From the NCBI GenBank assembly GCA_965214635.1, contig OZ243964.1, positions 1,054,001 to 1,118,000 on the forward strand: DNA of 64,000 bases. Direction: 5' to 3'. This stretch comes from Bin90 sp965214635. Its GTDB lineage: Bacteria; Chloroflexota; Dehalococcoidia; Lucifugimonadales; JADFKI01. A program made the translations under genes and the position numbers. The notes beneath the pieces were generated by a model, which worked only from the letters and a program-made list of their open reading frames with translations, did no database searches and was not told where the DNA came from. Every line of letters starts with the position of its first letter. Position 1 is the stretch's first letter. Below, piece by piece: positions 1 through 8,110 of this stretch.

Positions 1-335
1 GACATCACCGTCGGGTCATTGCTGTCAACGCTGCTGTCTCCGGTATCTATGCGCACACCGCTGCTGTCCAGCACCTGCGCCTCGCTGTAGTTCGCCTCCA
101 TCGGCTCGGTGAACCACATGACGACACGCTGCGGCGATTCAGTTAGCACGCTGTTGGCGGCGGGCGTGGAGCGCACCAAGTTGGCGTGCGCCGACACACT
201 CGGCAGCAGCAGCGCCGCCGCCAGCAAGGCGAGCATCAACGCCACCGCCAGCCGTTTCATGCGGACAGGCGAGACAAGCGGGACGCCTCCCGCTACCCTC
301 TCGTTGCGCTTATCCAACAAATCCTGCCCGCCCAT
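1..335 (-). CDS. CopC-domain copper-binding exported protein, C-terminus off window
   Basis: The minus strand encodes a signal peptide (Lys-Arg then a Leu/Ala-rich core ending VSAHA) followed by HANLVRSTPAANSVL and a segment with VMWFTEPMEA. This matches the start of the CopC/YcnJ copper-binding domain, whose mature N-terminal His binds copper outside the membrane. The frame is open to the left edge, so the C-terminus, possibly a CopD membrane part, is missing. Two starts are possible: ATG at 335 with GAGG 9 nt upstream, or ATG at 260 directly before the signal peptide. The protein opens a minus-strand run of exported metal-related genes. Family call is firm, start is not. Confidence 0.75.
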   Translation of the reverse strand, partial: MGGQDLLDKRNERVAGGVPLVSPVRMKRLAVALMLALLAAALLLPSVSAHANLVRSTPAANSVLTESPQRVVMWFTEPMEANYSEAQVLDSSGVRIDTGDSSVDSNDPTVM

Positions 336-402
336 TTTATCAGTCCTCATTACAAGCAGGCGTTCCTGTCTATGAGACGCCCGCTGCGGGGGAACATTTC
401 AA

Positions 403-1809
403 TTAGCGACGGCGCAGGGCGAAGGTTGCGCTTGCTGCGGCTACGGCAATGCCGATTATGCCGAGCGCAATGCCGGTGATAGCAAGCGTGCGGGCTGCCG
501 CAGCCGACGCATGAGCGTCTGCCGCGATGCCTTCGGACTGCTGTGCCGCACCCAACGCCCCACGCAATCCAGATTCCAGCTCACGCCCGCTTGCCACGCC
601 CTCCGGGAACTGTATGGCGTCTGCAGGCTCTATGTCCGCAAATCGACCGGGCCCGGACTCGAAGGTCTCGTCCACAACGATGTCTTCTATGCTGCCCATG
701 AAGCGGAATCTATACTGGCCGGCGCTTGTGGGGATGAAATCCGCCGTGTACACGCCGGGGCTGTCAGCGACGGAGCGCAAGTCCATCATGCGGCTTGCGG
801 ATGTCGGTATGTGCGTAACCTCGACACGCAGCGTGGTTTCCAATCCCGCAACACCGACCGCTGCGCCGCCGTGGTCATGCGCCTCCGCTTCCATGCCTTG
901 GGCGTGAACGCTAAGGGTAGCCTCAATCGGCTCGCCGTGATGGTGATATGGCTTGTGGTCGTTGCTGAACAGGGCAACCTCAATGGCGTGCATCCCAGGG
1001 TCCAGCGCCGGCAGCTTCAGCCATTCGGAGTACAAGCGGGCGTGGCTTTCGCCATCGATGCTGACTAGTGCGTAGCCCTCGCCGGGGGTGTGCGCGCCGC
1101 CGATGTTTTGGGGTGTGAAGGTGAACTGCGTCGGAACAACCTGCAGGTTATAGCCGCCATCCGGGTCGGGGTGTGCCACCGCATCGAGAGACATTTCGCC
1201 GTGAGTGTCCACACTGCCGTGAGCATGCCCGTGGTGCATGCTCATAGATTGCGGCACGGTTATGGTGGTTGTCGCCTCGACGGGTTCGCCGTGCATGAGC
1301 AGGTCGGCGTGCGAGTTGGCGTTCAGGGTAACGCGGATATGGTGCTCGCCCTGCGGCAGGTCTTTTATGTAGTAGTACGGCGCATAGATGCGATTGATTT
1401 TTTCGCCATTCAGGTAGATGTGAGCGTGTCCCTCGCCGGGGATGTGTTCGCCGTTGACATTATCGGGCGACCATCGCCAGCCTTCGGTGTCGATGCGGAC
1501 GGTTACACCGCCTTCGTCATCCGCTTCGGCGTGGATGTCCATACTGACGGGTGCGCCGGCTTCCATTGGGGCGTGGCTCATCGCTGCGCCGTGGTGGTCG
1601 TGGCCGCCATGGCTAGCGGCGGCTTCGTCTGTGGATTTGGTAACTTTCAGGTACACGCCGTTCAGCAGCCCCTCGTATGCGGGTTCGTGGAGGAAGCCCA
1701 CATCCAATGTGTACACACCGACATCGCGATGTTCGTGTGCGTATGCGGCGGTGGCGGTCAGTGCCAGCAGGCATACCGCAATCGCCACAGGGATGAGTTT
1801 CTTGTGCAA
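403..1809 (-). CDS. His-rich exported protein with two repeated domains and C-terminal membrane anchor
   Basis: About 468 residues. I chose the TTG start at 1809 because AGGAGA lies 6 nt upstream; an ATG at 1842 is in frame but lacks such a site. A signal peptide (LIPVAIAVCLLALTATAAYA) is followed by a mature HEH N-terminus. His-rich stretches (HGGHDHHG, HHGHAHG, HDHGG) separate domains. Two copies of a ~65-residue module are visible, each with H-I/T-PGEG near the start and HGEP-I/V-EATxxI/V at the end. A hydrophobic helix plus RRR ends the protein, so it is probably membrane anchored with the bulk outside. The His clusters and CopC neighbour suggest copper or other metal handling, which is inference. 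I do not recognise a named family. Confidence 0.7.
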   Translation of the reverse strand: MHKKLIPVAIAVCLLALTATAAYAHEHRDVGVYTLDVGFLHEPAYEGLLNGVYLKVTKSTDEAAASHGGHDHHGAAMSHAPMEAGAPVSMDIHAEADDEGGVTVRIDTEGWRWSPDNVNGEHIPGEGHAHIYLNGEKINRIYAPYYYIKDLPQGEHHIRVTLNANSHADLLMHGEPVEATTTITVPQSMSMHHGHAHGSVDTHGEMSLDAVAHPDPDGGYNLQVVPTQFTFTPQNIGGAHTPGEGYALVSIDGESHARLYSEWLKLPALDPGMHAIEVALFSNDHKPYHHHGEPIEATLSVHAQGMEAEAHDHGGAAVGVAGLETTLRVEVTHIPTSASRMMDLRSVADSPGVYTADFIPTSAGQYRFRFMGSIEDIVVDETFESGPGRFADIEPADAIQFPEGVASGRELESGLRGALGAAQQSEGIAADAHASAAAARTLAITGIALGIIGIAVAAASATFALRRR

Positions 1810-1903
1810 GAGCGTTCTCCTGTGATTTTCCAAGATGGGCATTCCGTCCCGTTAGCCCCTGACTGTGCGGATAGGCGAAACGGATTCGTGCCCGAGTGTA
1901 CGG

Positions 1904-2536
1904 TTATCTCTCAGAAAGCTTGCTCCTGCGGCGCTCCCGGATGTACACGCGGACTGCGAGAGCGATTACGGCTATGAACACGACCAGCGCCAACAGCGTA
2001 ACGATGCCGGTAATCGGGTTCGGCGTGGATACCTCGACCGGGAACTCTGCCGTGCTCGGCTCTGCGCCGTCTGCTTCCACCTGTATGGTGAACTGCCACA
2101 CGCCGGGCCTATCCACATTGACCGCCACATCGTAGTAGATGGGGTCGTTGGGATCAGGTTCGGCTGCAGTGGGCGATATGTCCATACTCGGGTCTGCGCC
2201 TTCTACCGAAGGCGGCCCGATAGCGGATACCAGCACCTTTGCGCCCATGACCGGTGTGCTCGCAGTGGTGTCCGTGATGGTCATCGTCAGATGCAGATTG
2301 CCCACAATAGGCGTGGCAGGTATCTTGCCCAGCGCAATCTCATACTTGCCAGCCAGCCGCCGCTCGAATTCCACTACGCGCCCGTTGGCGAATGCGGGAG
2401 GCGGCGATATGTGCGTCCATATGCACGCCAACAGGATTAGCGCGGAGGTAAGCGTCGGGGCGATTTGCGATCTATCGGGGAGCGTGCCCACGCTTGCGGG
2501 GCGAACTCCGAGCCGTAACAACTTATGCGACCTCAC
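1904..2536 (-). CDS. Exported membrane-anchored protein, FixH/YtkA-like fold suspected
   Basis: 210 residues. A hydrophobic N-terminal segment ending PPPAFA looks like a signal or anchor. A soluble beta-rich domain contains a stretch with YEIALGKIPATPIVGNLHL and a later DRPGVWQFTIQV. Then come a single transmembrane helix and a basic tail (RERRRSKLSER). The GxWxFxI pattern before the membrane helix resembles YtkA/FixH-type accessory domains found beside copper proteins. That assignment rests on pattern and position only. Start GTG at 2536 is the longest option; later GTG starts are possible. It lies 94 nt downstream, in transcription order, of no strong terminator and probably shares the cluster's expression. 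Confidence 0.6.
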   Translation of the reverse strand: MRSHKLLRLGVRPASVGTLPDRSQIAPTLTSALILLACIWTHISPPPAFANGRVVEFERRLAGKYEIALGKIPATPIVGNLHLTMTITDTTASTPVMGAKVLVSAIGPPSVEGADPSMDISPTAAEPDPNDPIYYDVAVNVDRPGVWQFTIQVEADGAEPSTAEFPVEVSTPNPITGIVTLLALVVFIAVIALAVRVYIRERRRSKLSER

Positions 2537-2621
2537 GAATGCGACTGCAATTCAGCGATGCCCCACAGGGCAAAAGAATGCCGGTAGTGCGAGTAATATG
2601 GGGAGCGTTTGCAGGAAGCAC

Positions 2622-3035
2622 TCACAGGATGGAAGGCGGCTTATCGGGCGGTGGAACTAGCGCCGAGTTGGGGCGCTGCACGAGCGGCGCGGGCAGCACG
2701 AACACCGATGTGGGTTGGAACTGCCGCGACATTGCGGATTCCACATCCCTTGGCGATGCGGCAAGCATAACGAGCGCACCACCATCGCTCTTGTAAAGCG
2801 CAATCGGGGATGCGCCCCGTTCAGTGGGATGGTGGTGTGGGTGATGCCCGCGCTCGAAGGCGTGAAGATGGGCGTGAAGGTGGGGCAGTCCGACATGCAG
2901 GTGGTCGGGCTGACGCTCAGCGAAGTGGTGATCGAGCGCAGCGCCCGCAAGCGGCACAAGCAGCGCCGCCAACGCAATGAGCGCCGCCGCTGATGCGAAC
3001 CCTCTGACAACCGTTTTCATCCTGAACATCGTCAT
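2622..3035 (-). CDS. Small exported His-rich protein
   Basis: 137 residues with a signal peptide (hydrophobic core AALIALAALLVPLAGAAL) followed by a dense His segment: DHHFAER, HLHVGLPHLHAHLHAF, GHHPHHHP. The remainder is Pro-rich with no motif I recognise. His clustering directly after export suggests periplasmic or extracytoplasmic metal binding, in line with the three preceding genes. Three in-frame ATGs (3035, 3029, 3020) could start it. A TATAAT-like hexamer lies at 3040-3045 on the same strand, so the transcript may start almost at the first ATG. Confidence 0.6.
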   Translation of the reverse strand: MTMFRMKTVVRGFASAAALIALAALLVPLAGAALDHHFAERQPDHLHVGLPHLHAHLHAFERGHHPHHHPTERGASPIALYKSDGGALVMLAASPRDVESAMSRQFQPTSVFVLPAPLVQRPNSALVPPPDKPPSIL

Positions 3036-3123
3036 AGCAATTATAACACGGGGACAGATTTTTCGTTCTGCGTACCACCTTGGGTCTAATTCTTGTGCTT
3101 CCCACTCCCCTCAAAAGGAACGG

Positions 3124-3642
3124 CTACTGCTCCATCCACGGCATAAACTGTCGCCATTCATCCATGATGTGGCGGTGGTGGAAAATGTAGTACGGATTTG
3201 GGCGCGGCGCAGTGGGCTTGGTCAGCAGGCGCATGTTCGCCTCGCGCGGTGTCCGTCCTGCCTTGCGGTGGTTGCAGGGGATGCAGGCGCTAACCACATT
3301 CTCCCACACATGCGGACCCTTGCGTGAGCGCGGCAGGATGTGGTCTAGTGTGAGGTCTTTGGCTTGCTTGCCGCAGTACTGGCAGCGAAACCCATCGCGG
3401 TAGAACACAGCACGGCGCGAAAGTCTGCGGCGCACGAGCGGGCGCTTTACCATATATATGAGCCGTATCACCGATGGGATTGGCACGCGCTTGGACACGG
3501 TGGATATGTGATATTCCCCGTCTATGAGCGTCTCTGCCTTGCCTCGCCCAAGCAGGATGATCGCCCGCCGCGCATTGCACACATTCAGCGGTTGATAATT
3601 CTGGTTCAGCACTAGCACCGGGTTGTTCGTCAGGGTTGGCAT
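3124..3642 (-). CDS. HNH endonuclease family protein
   Basis: 172 residues. The central part contains the HNH core: a CQYCGK zinc knuckle, LDHILPRSRKG, then NVVSACIPCNHRK with the second CxxC. This is the stand-alone HNH protein common in many bacteria, with the N-terminal signature VLVLNQNYQPLNVCNARRAI. Its biological role is not established; a nicking or repair nuclease activity would fit the fold. All metal-binding Cys and the catalytic His are present, so it should be intact. It lies just downstream of the cvpA gene on the same strand. Confidence 0.85.
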   Translation of the reverse strand: MPTLTNNPVLVLNQNYQPLNVCNARRAIILLGRGKAETLIDGEYHISTVSKRVPIPSVIRLIYMVKRPLVRRRLSRRAVFYRDGFRCQYCGKQAKDLTLDHILPRSRKGPHVWENVVSACIPCNHRKAGRTPREANMRLLTKPTAPRPNPYYIFHHRHIMDEWRQFMPWMEQ

Positions 3643-3678
3643 GGCACGCTCGCGCTCGGTCGGTGTTTGTCGTCTGTA

Positions 3679-4269
3679 CTATAGCCTTCTTTTCAGAATG
3701 TCAATCGCCTCGGCGAAGTCCGACGGGATGAATCCGAGTGCGCCTGCGGACAGCAATTCCACGAGGCGAATGAACGCCTCCACTCCCTGTGAATCCGACA
3801 GTGCATTCTCCAGATATACGCGCACATTGCCGCTGATGGCGACAGCAGATATTATGCTGTGTTGCGTCGGAAGGTCGTAAGTCAATCTTATCAGCACAAG
3901 CGTCAGCACACCTGCCAACATTACGCCTATGAGCAGCCCCAGCACAAGCCCGCCCAGCTTGTCCACAACGCTGGAGAGACCCAGCGTCAGCGCGCCCAAC
4001 GCCGGGCGTGCAAGACTCCACAGCTTGTGCGCCCCCGCCAACACCAGCGCCATCACGATGCAGTATATGCTTACGGTGAGCAGTGTGCTGATAATGCCAA
4101 AAGCGCCGAACAGCCACAAATTGCCGACGAAATTCGCAAGCTGGCTGGCTATCAGCCAGCTCACCAACAGCGCAACGACGGTTAGGATAGAGCCTATCAG
4201 CCCAACCCGCATTCCGTAGATGACGCTAAACACCACTAGTCCCAGCAGTACCAAATCGAGCCAGTTCAA
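3679..4269 (-). CDS. CvpA family membrane protein
   Basis: Integral membrane protein with four predicted helices, the first being a LVLLGLVVFSVIYGMRVGLI segment directly after NWLD, typical of CvpA (colicin V production) proteins. I prefer the TTG start at 4269: it gives the family's usual short N-terminus ahead of NWLD and is preceded by GGAGAGG 6 nt away. In-frame GTG at 4338 or ATG at 4317 would add an uncharacteristic hydrophilic leader. CvpA function is still poorly defined; roles in secretion and envelope homeostasis are reported. Confidence 0.7.
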   Translation of the reverse strand: MNWLDLVLLGLVVFSVIYGMRVGLIGSILTVVALLVSWLIASQLANFVGNLWLFGAFGIISTLLTVSIYCIVMALVLAGAHKLWSLARPALGALTLGLSSVVDKLGGLVLGLLIGVMLAGVLTLVLIRLTYDLPTQHSIISAVAISGNVRVYLENALSDSQGVEAFIRLVELLSAGALGFIPSDFAEAIDILKRRL

Positions 4270-4438
4270 ATGCAGCCTCTCCGATACAGTGTCGACCGCC
4301 CACAAATGCTCGAGCATCTTGGGGATGGCCGCTCTCACATCGCATTAGAGCACATCGCTTCTAGTTTAGCACAGGCGGGAATGCGGGGTATGGTGTGGAG
4401 ACGCTGCTCATATTCTTCATATGACACACCACCATGGT

Positions 4439-5368
4439 TCAGAGTGGGAAAACTTTGTGGGGACGGAGAAGATGCGCGAGAGCGTCGAGGCGGAGGATGG
4501 CGATGAAACGGCGGTCTTGGGTGTAGGCGCGGCAGAGTTGGGCGTGGTGTTCGGGCGCACCGGGCAGGTGAGCGTCTATCGGAGCGCCATTGCAGATGAG
4601 CGTTTCGGCGCGAGGGCTTACGATGACGGACGGCAGGTCTTGCAAGGCAGCATCGAGAGGTTGCAGGATGGCGTGAAAGTCATCGGCGGCAAACGCAGAT
4701 TCAGCAGCGTCTACGGACACAGCAGCATCTATGGAGAATGCGCCGCTTTGCAGGCGCGAAAGAGTCTTCAGGTGCGCGCCGCAGCCGAGTTGCCCCCCTA
4801 GGTCGTGGGCGAGAGAGCGCACATAAAACCCCTTGCCGCAGGATATGTCGATACTGAGCAGGGGCGGTATCCAGTCGCGCACCGTAATGTCGTGGACGAC
4901 GACAGGCCGGGCAGGGCGCTCCACTTCTATACCATCACGGGCGAGGTCGTAGAGCCGCTTGCCGCCGCGCTTGAGGGCGCTGTACATAGGCGGAACTTGC
5001 AGGATATCGCCAATGAAATGCGGGAGCGCGCTTTGGATACGGTCTAGGGTGATTGCAGAGGCGTCGATGCGGGCGGTTGTTTCGCCGAGGGCATCATAGG
5101 TGTCAGTTGATGCACCAAACTCTATGCCTGCGCGATAGATCTTTCCACTGCCGACGATGTGTTCCATTAAGCGGGTGGCTTGCCCGATGCAGATGGGAAG
5201 CACACCGGTTGCGATGGGATCCAGAGTACCGGCATGTCCGACGCGACGCTGTCGGCTTGCGCGCTTGATGCGGCGAACGACATCCATCGATGTAACGCCG
5301 TAGGGCTTGTTAATGTTGAGAATGCCGTGGAGATTCACTTCGCAGTTAAGAGGCGGGGTTTGTGGCAC
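4439..5368 (-). CDS. truB: tRNA pseudouridine(55) synthase TruB
   Basis: 309 residues. The N-terminus carries GILNINKPYGVTSMDVV and the catalytic block GHAGTLDPIATGVLPICIG, whose Asp (in TLDP) is the pseudouridylation nucleophile. A KxYxxxxxFGxxTDTxD-like motif follows (YRAGIEFGASTDTYDALG). The enzyme converts U55 of tRNA to pseudouridine in the T loop. It is the last gene of the nusA-infB-rbfA-truB operon. Its GTG start lies 1 nt after the rbfA stop, which indicates translational coupling. Confidence 0.95.
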   Translation of the reverse strand: MPQTPPLNCEVNLHGILNINKPYGVTSMDVVRRIKRASRQRRVGHAGTLDPIATGVLPICIGQATRLMEHIVGSGKIYRAGIEFGASTDTYDALGETTARIDASAITLDRIQSALPHFIGDILQVPPMYSALKRGGKRLYDLARDGIEVERPARPVVVHDITVRDWIPPLLSIDISCGKGFYVRSLAHDLGGQLGCGAHLKTLSRLQSGAFSIDAAVSVDAAESAFAADDFHAILQPLDAALQDLPSVIVSPRAETLICNGAPIDAHLPGAPEHHAQLCRAYTQDRRFIAILRLDALAHLLRPHKVFPL

Positions 5369-5369
5369 T

Positions 5370-5732
5370 TCAAGGCGTATCGTTGGGTGAGAGATGGGCG
5401 GTGTTTTGCTCTATGAGGGCTATCATTTCAGCCCCTTTCTCGATGGAGTCGTCGATGTGGAATGAGAGGACGGGTGCGTACTTGGTGCGAAGGTTTCGCT
5501 TGATGGAGCGGTGGATGAAGCCGCCTGCGGCGTTCATAGCGGCGAGAGAGTCTCGCTTGGCAGCGTCGTCGCCTAGCACGCTCACGAAGACTTTGGCACG
5601 GCGGAGGTCGCCGCTGGTTTGGACTTCGGTGATGGTGATGAGTGAGGCAAGGCGCGGATCGTTGAGCAGCGGGAGAACGCGGCTGATTTCGTCGCGGACG
5701 AGGGCGTTAGCACGCTCGGTTCGGCGGGACAT
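5370..5732 (-). CDS. rbfA: 30S ribosome-binding factor RbfA
   Basis: 120 residues, the usual length. It begins SRRTERANALVRDEISRVLP, and the KH-like core has RLASLITITEVQTSGDLRRAKVFVS followed by the helical C-terminal half. RbfA binds 16S rRNA near the 5' helix and supports late 30S maturation and cold adaptation. It lies between infB and truB, the classical order. Confidence 0.93.
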   Translation of the reverse strand: MSRRTERANALVRDEISRVLPLLNDPRLASLITITEVQTSGDLRRAKVFVSVLGDDAAKRDSLAAMNAAGGFIHRSIKRNLRTKYAPVLSFHIDDSIEKGAEMIALIEQNTAHLSPNDTP

Positions 5733-5818
5733 TTCGATGCGGACCTCTCTGCGCGGTGCGGGTGCAAGACAAGACCTGTTGTCGCTTGATCAAGCGGGGA
5801 CGACTGGAGATGCAGCGG

Positions 5819-7633
5819 TCAGTGGACGCGCTCGGAGCGGTGGGCCTCGAGCAGGTCGCCCTCTTCGAAGTCGTTAAAGCCTTCGAGCACTAGTCCGCCT
5901 TCGAAGCCGGTGTTGACAGAGCGCACATCGTCTTTAAAGTGCTTGAGGCTCGCGATCTCGCCTTGGTGGAGGCGCTGTCCGCCGCGGAGCACATGTATCG
6001 TGGAGCTGCGCTGTATCTGGCCATCGTTGACATAGAAGCCAGCGACACGGGTTCGCCTGCCCACGCCGAAGGTGGCTCTGACAGTGGCGTGCCCCTCGAC
6101 CACATCGCGATAGACGGGTTCGAGCAGTCCGGTGAGGGCGCGTTCCACATCCTCGACGAGGTTGTAGATGATGTCATATTGGCGGATTTCGACGCCTTCT
6201 TGGTTGGCGAGGGCGGCTGCGCCTTGTCCGGGTTCGCTGTTGAAGCCCACGATAATGGCTTGGGAAGCAAGACCGAGGAGAACATCGCTTTCGGTAACAG
6301 CGCCGCTTGCGATGTGGACGATGTTCACGCGTGTGCGGTCGGTGTTGAGGCTGTTGAGAGCGCTCTTCACGGCATCGACACTGCCCTGCACATCGGTTTT
6401 GATGATGAGGTTGAGGGCTTTGACTTCGCCGGTGGCGATGCGTGTGTGGACATCCTCGAGGGTTGGGCCGGCGTTGCGGCGGATTTCGGAGTCGCGGAGG
6501 CGCTGTTCCACAAGTTGGCGTGCTGTACGCTCGTCCGGTGTGGATTCGAGGATGTCGCCGGCTTCGGGCACGCCGCTGATACCGAGGATTTCGACAGGCT
6601 GCGACGGCAGTGCGGTTCGGATGTTTTCGCCCCTGTCGGTGAGCATGGCTCGAACGCGCCCACGCAGGTTGCCCACCACGATGTTGTCACCGACGCTGAG
6701 AGCGCCCGACTGAATGAGCACCGTTGCAACGGTGCCGCGGCTGCGGTCTATCCGCGCTTCCACAACGACACCACGGGCTTCTTTATGTGGGTTTGCTTTG
6801 AGTTCGCTGAGGTCAGCAACAACAATCAGGTATTCAAGCAGGTCATCGACGCCTGCTCCAGTGAGAGCCGAGACCGGGAGCGCAATGACATCGCCGCCCC
6901 ATTCTTCTATGAGGAGGTTTCGCTCGGCGAGCTGGCGTTTGACGCGCTCCGGGTCAGATTCGGGGCGGTCAATCTTATTGATGGCGACCATTATGGGGAC
7001 GCCGGCGGCTTTCACATGGTCGATGGCTTCTTCGGTTTGGGGCATGATGCCATCGTCAGCCGCTATCACAAGCACGGCGATGTCCGTAACCTGTGCGCCG
7101 CGTGCGCGCATAGCGGTGAAGGCTTCATGGCCAGGGGTGTCGAGGAAGGTGATGACGCTGCTATTGTATTTGACCTGATATGCGCCGATATGCTGTGTGA
7201 TGCCGCCGGCTTCGCCGCTGACAACATCGGTCTTGCGTATGGTGTCTAGCAGAGTGGTTTTGCCATGGTCCACATGGCCCAAGATGGTAACAACCGGCGG
7301 GCGATCAGATAGAAGTTCGGGGTCTTCGCCGCTGGTGGAGGGTACGATGGAGGCGCCGTCGGTGTCTTCCTCTAATGGTAGGACTTCAAAGCCGAACGAA
7401 GGGGCGATTTCAGCGACAACATCGTGCTGCACGACTTCATTGATGGAGAACATATAGCCGCTGCGCATGAACTCTTTGATGAGTTCAATGGGGGTGGTCT
7501 GCATCAGATCTGCTAAGTCATATAAGACAATAGCAGCAGGGACTTCGAGCAGTTCAAGCTCGTAGTCATCGTAATCGTCGTAGTCGTAATCTACTTGGCT
7601 TTGCTGGGCGATATGGTCAGTTCTGTTCGTCAT
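5819..7633 (-). CDS. infB: Translation initiation factor IF-2, short form
   Basis: 604 residues, shorter than the ~850-900 of enterobacterial IF-2 because only one ~110-residue N-terminal region precedes the GTPase domain. G1 is GHVDHGKT (about residues 119-126), G3 DTPGHE (165-170) and G4 NKID (219-222). Domain II, the linker region and the C-terminal fMet-tRNA-binding domain follow. An unusual acidic/aromatic run (DYDYDDYDDYELEL) lies near residue 15. IF-2 delivers initiator tRNA to the 30S subunit. The gene sits downstream of ylxR in the nusA operon. Confidence 0.96.
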   Translation of the reverse strand: MTNRTDHIAQQSQVDYDYDDYDDYELELLEVPAAIVLYDLADLMQTTPIELIKEFMRSGYMFSINEVVQHDVVAEIAPSFGFEVLPLEEDTDGASIVPSTSGEDPELLSDRPPVVTILGHVDHGKTTLLDTIRKTDVVSGEAGGITQHIGAYQVKYNSSVITFLDTPGHEAFTAMRARGAQVTDIAVLVIAADDGIMPQTEEAIDHVKAAGVPIMVAINKIDRPESDPERVKRQLAERNLLIEEWGGDVIALPVSALTGAGVDDLLEYLIVVADLSELKANPHKEARGVVVEARIDRSRGTVATVLIQSGALSVGDNIVVGNLRGRVRAMLTDRGENIRTALPSQPVEILGISGVPEAGDILESTPDERTARQLVEQRLRDSEIRRNAGPTLEDVHTRIATGEVKALNLIIKTDVQGSVDAVKSALNSLNTDRTRVNIVHIASGAVTESDVLLGLASQAIIVGFNSEPGQGAAALANQEGVEIRQYDIIYNLVEDVERALTGLLEPVYRDVVEGHATVRATFGVGRRTRVAGFYVNDGQIQRSSTIHVLRGGQRLHQGEIASLKHFKDDVRSVNTGFEGGLVLEGFNDFEEGDLLEAHRSERVH

Positions 7634-7799
7634 TTAGACCCTCCGTGTGCATCTATGGGGTGGATGCCATAGGGCGATCCTCCTTTGTTTTGTCCTCAAA
7701 GTGGTTGTCAGTGATTCAGGTTCTGACGCCTAAAAATAGACTTGGTATAAACTAGTATGAACTTCGTCCGGGGGTGTCCTCCGAGTGGCTGCCAATGCT

Positions 7800-8108
7800 T
7801 CAGGATGGCAACTTGTGCTGTGCGATATGGGTGAGCAGGCTCTGCCAGCGGTTGGTATCGATAGTGGTGCGCAGGGAATGTTCTATGCGACCTTTGTGTA
7901 TGGTGTGAGCGTTGGCGGCGCAGTCGGGGCAGAGGTATGTGCCTCTGCCATTGAGCTTGCCGCTCGGGTCGACTTCTATTGAATTGTCGGGCTGGGCGAC
8001 TATACGAAGCAGCTGCCGCTTGGATGTCTTCGTGCGACAGGCGACGCAAGTCCGCAGCGGGATGTGCCGCCTTCTGGGGGACTGCTTCACGCCGCTCCGC
8101 ACTGCCAT
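7800..8108 (-). CDS. ylxR: YlxR family RNA-binding protein
   Basis: 102 residues when started at the ATG at 8108, 2 nt after the nusA stop. That start gives the family's normal N-terminus; the longer open frame is only overlap with nusA. The signature PLRTCVACRTKTSKRQLLRIV is followed by GRGTYLCPDC, the YlxR (DUF448) fold. YlxR proteins bind RNA or nucleoid DNA and are almost always encoded between nusA and infB, as here. About 165 nt separate it from infB, with no recognised gene between. Confidence 0.9.
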   Translation of the reverse strand: MAVRSGVKQSPRRRHIPLRTCVACRTKTSKRQLLRIVAQPDNSIEVDPSGKLNGRGTYLCPDCAANAHTIHKGRIEHSLRTTIDTNRWQSLLTHIAQHKLPS

Positions 8109-8110
8109 AA

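Noticed and set aside
5939..7249. 436-residue open frame opposite infB
   Set aside because: It is a GC-rich shadow of the IF-2 gene with no recognisable domain or ribosome-binding site.
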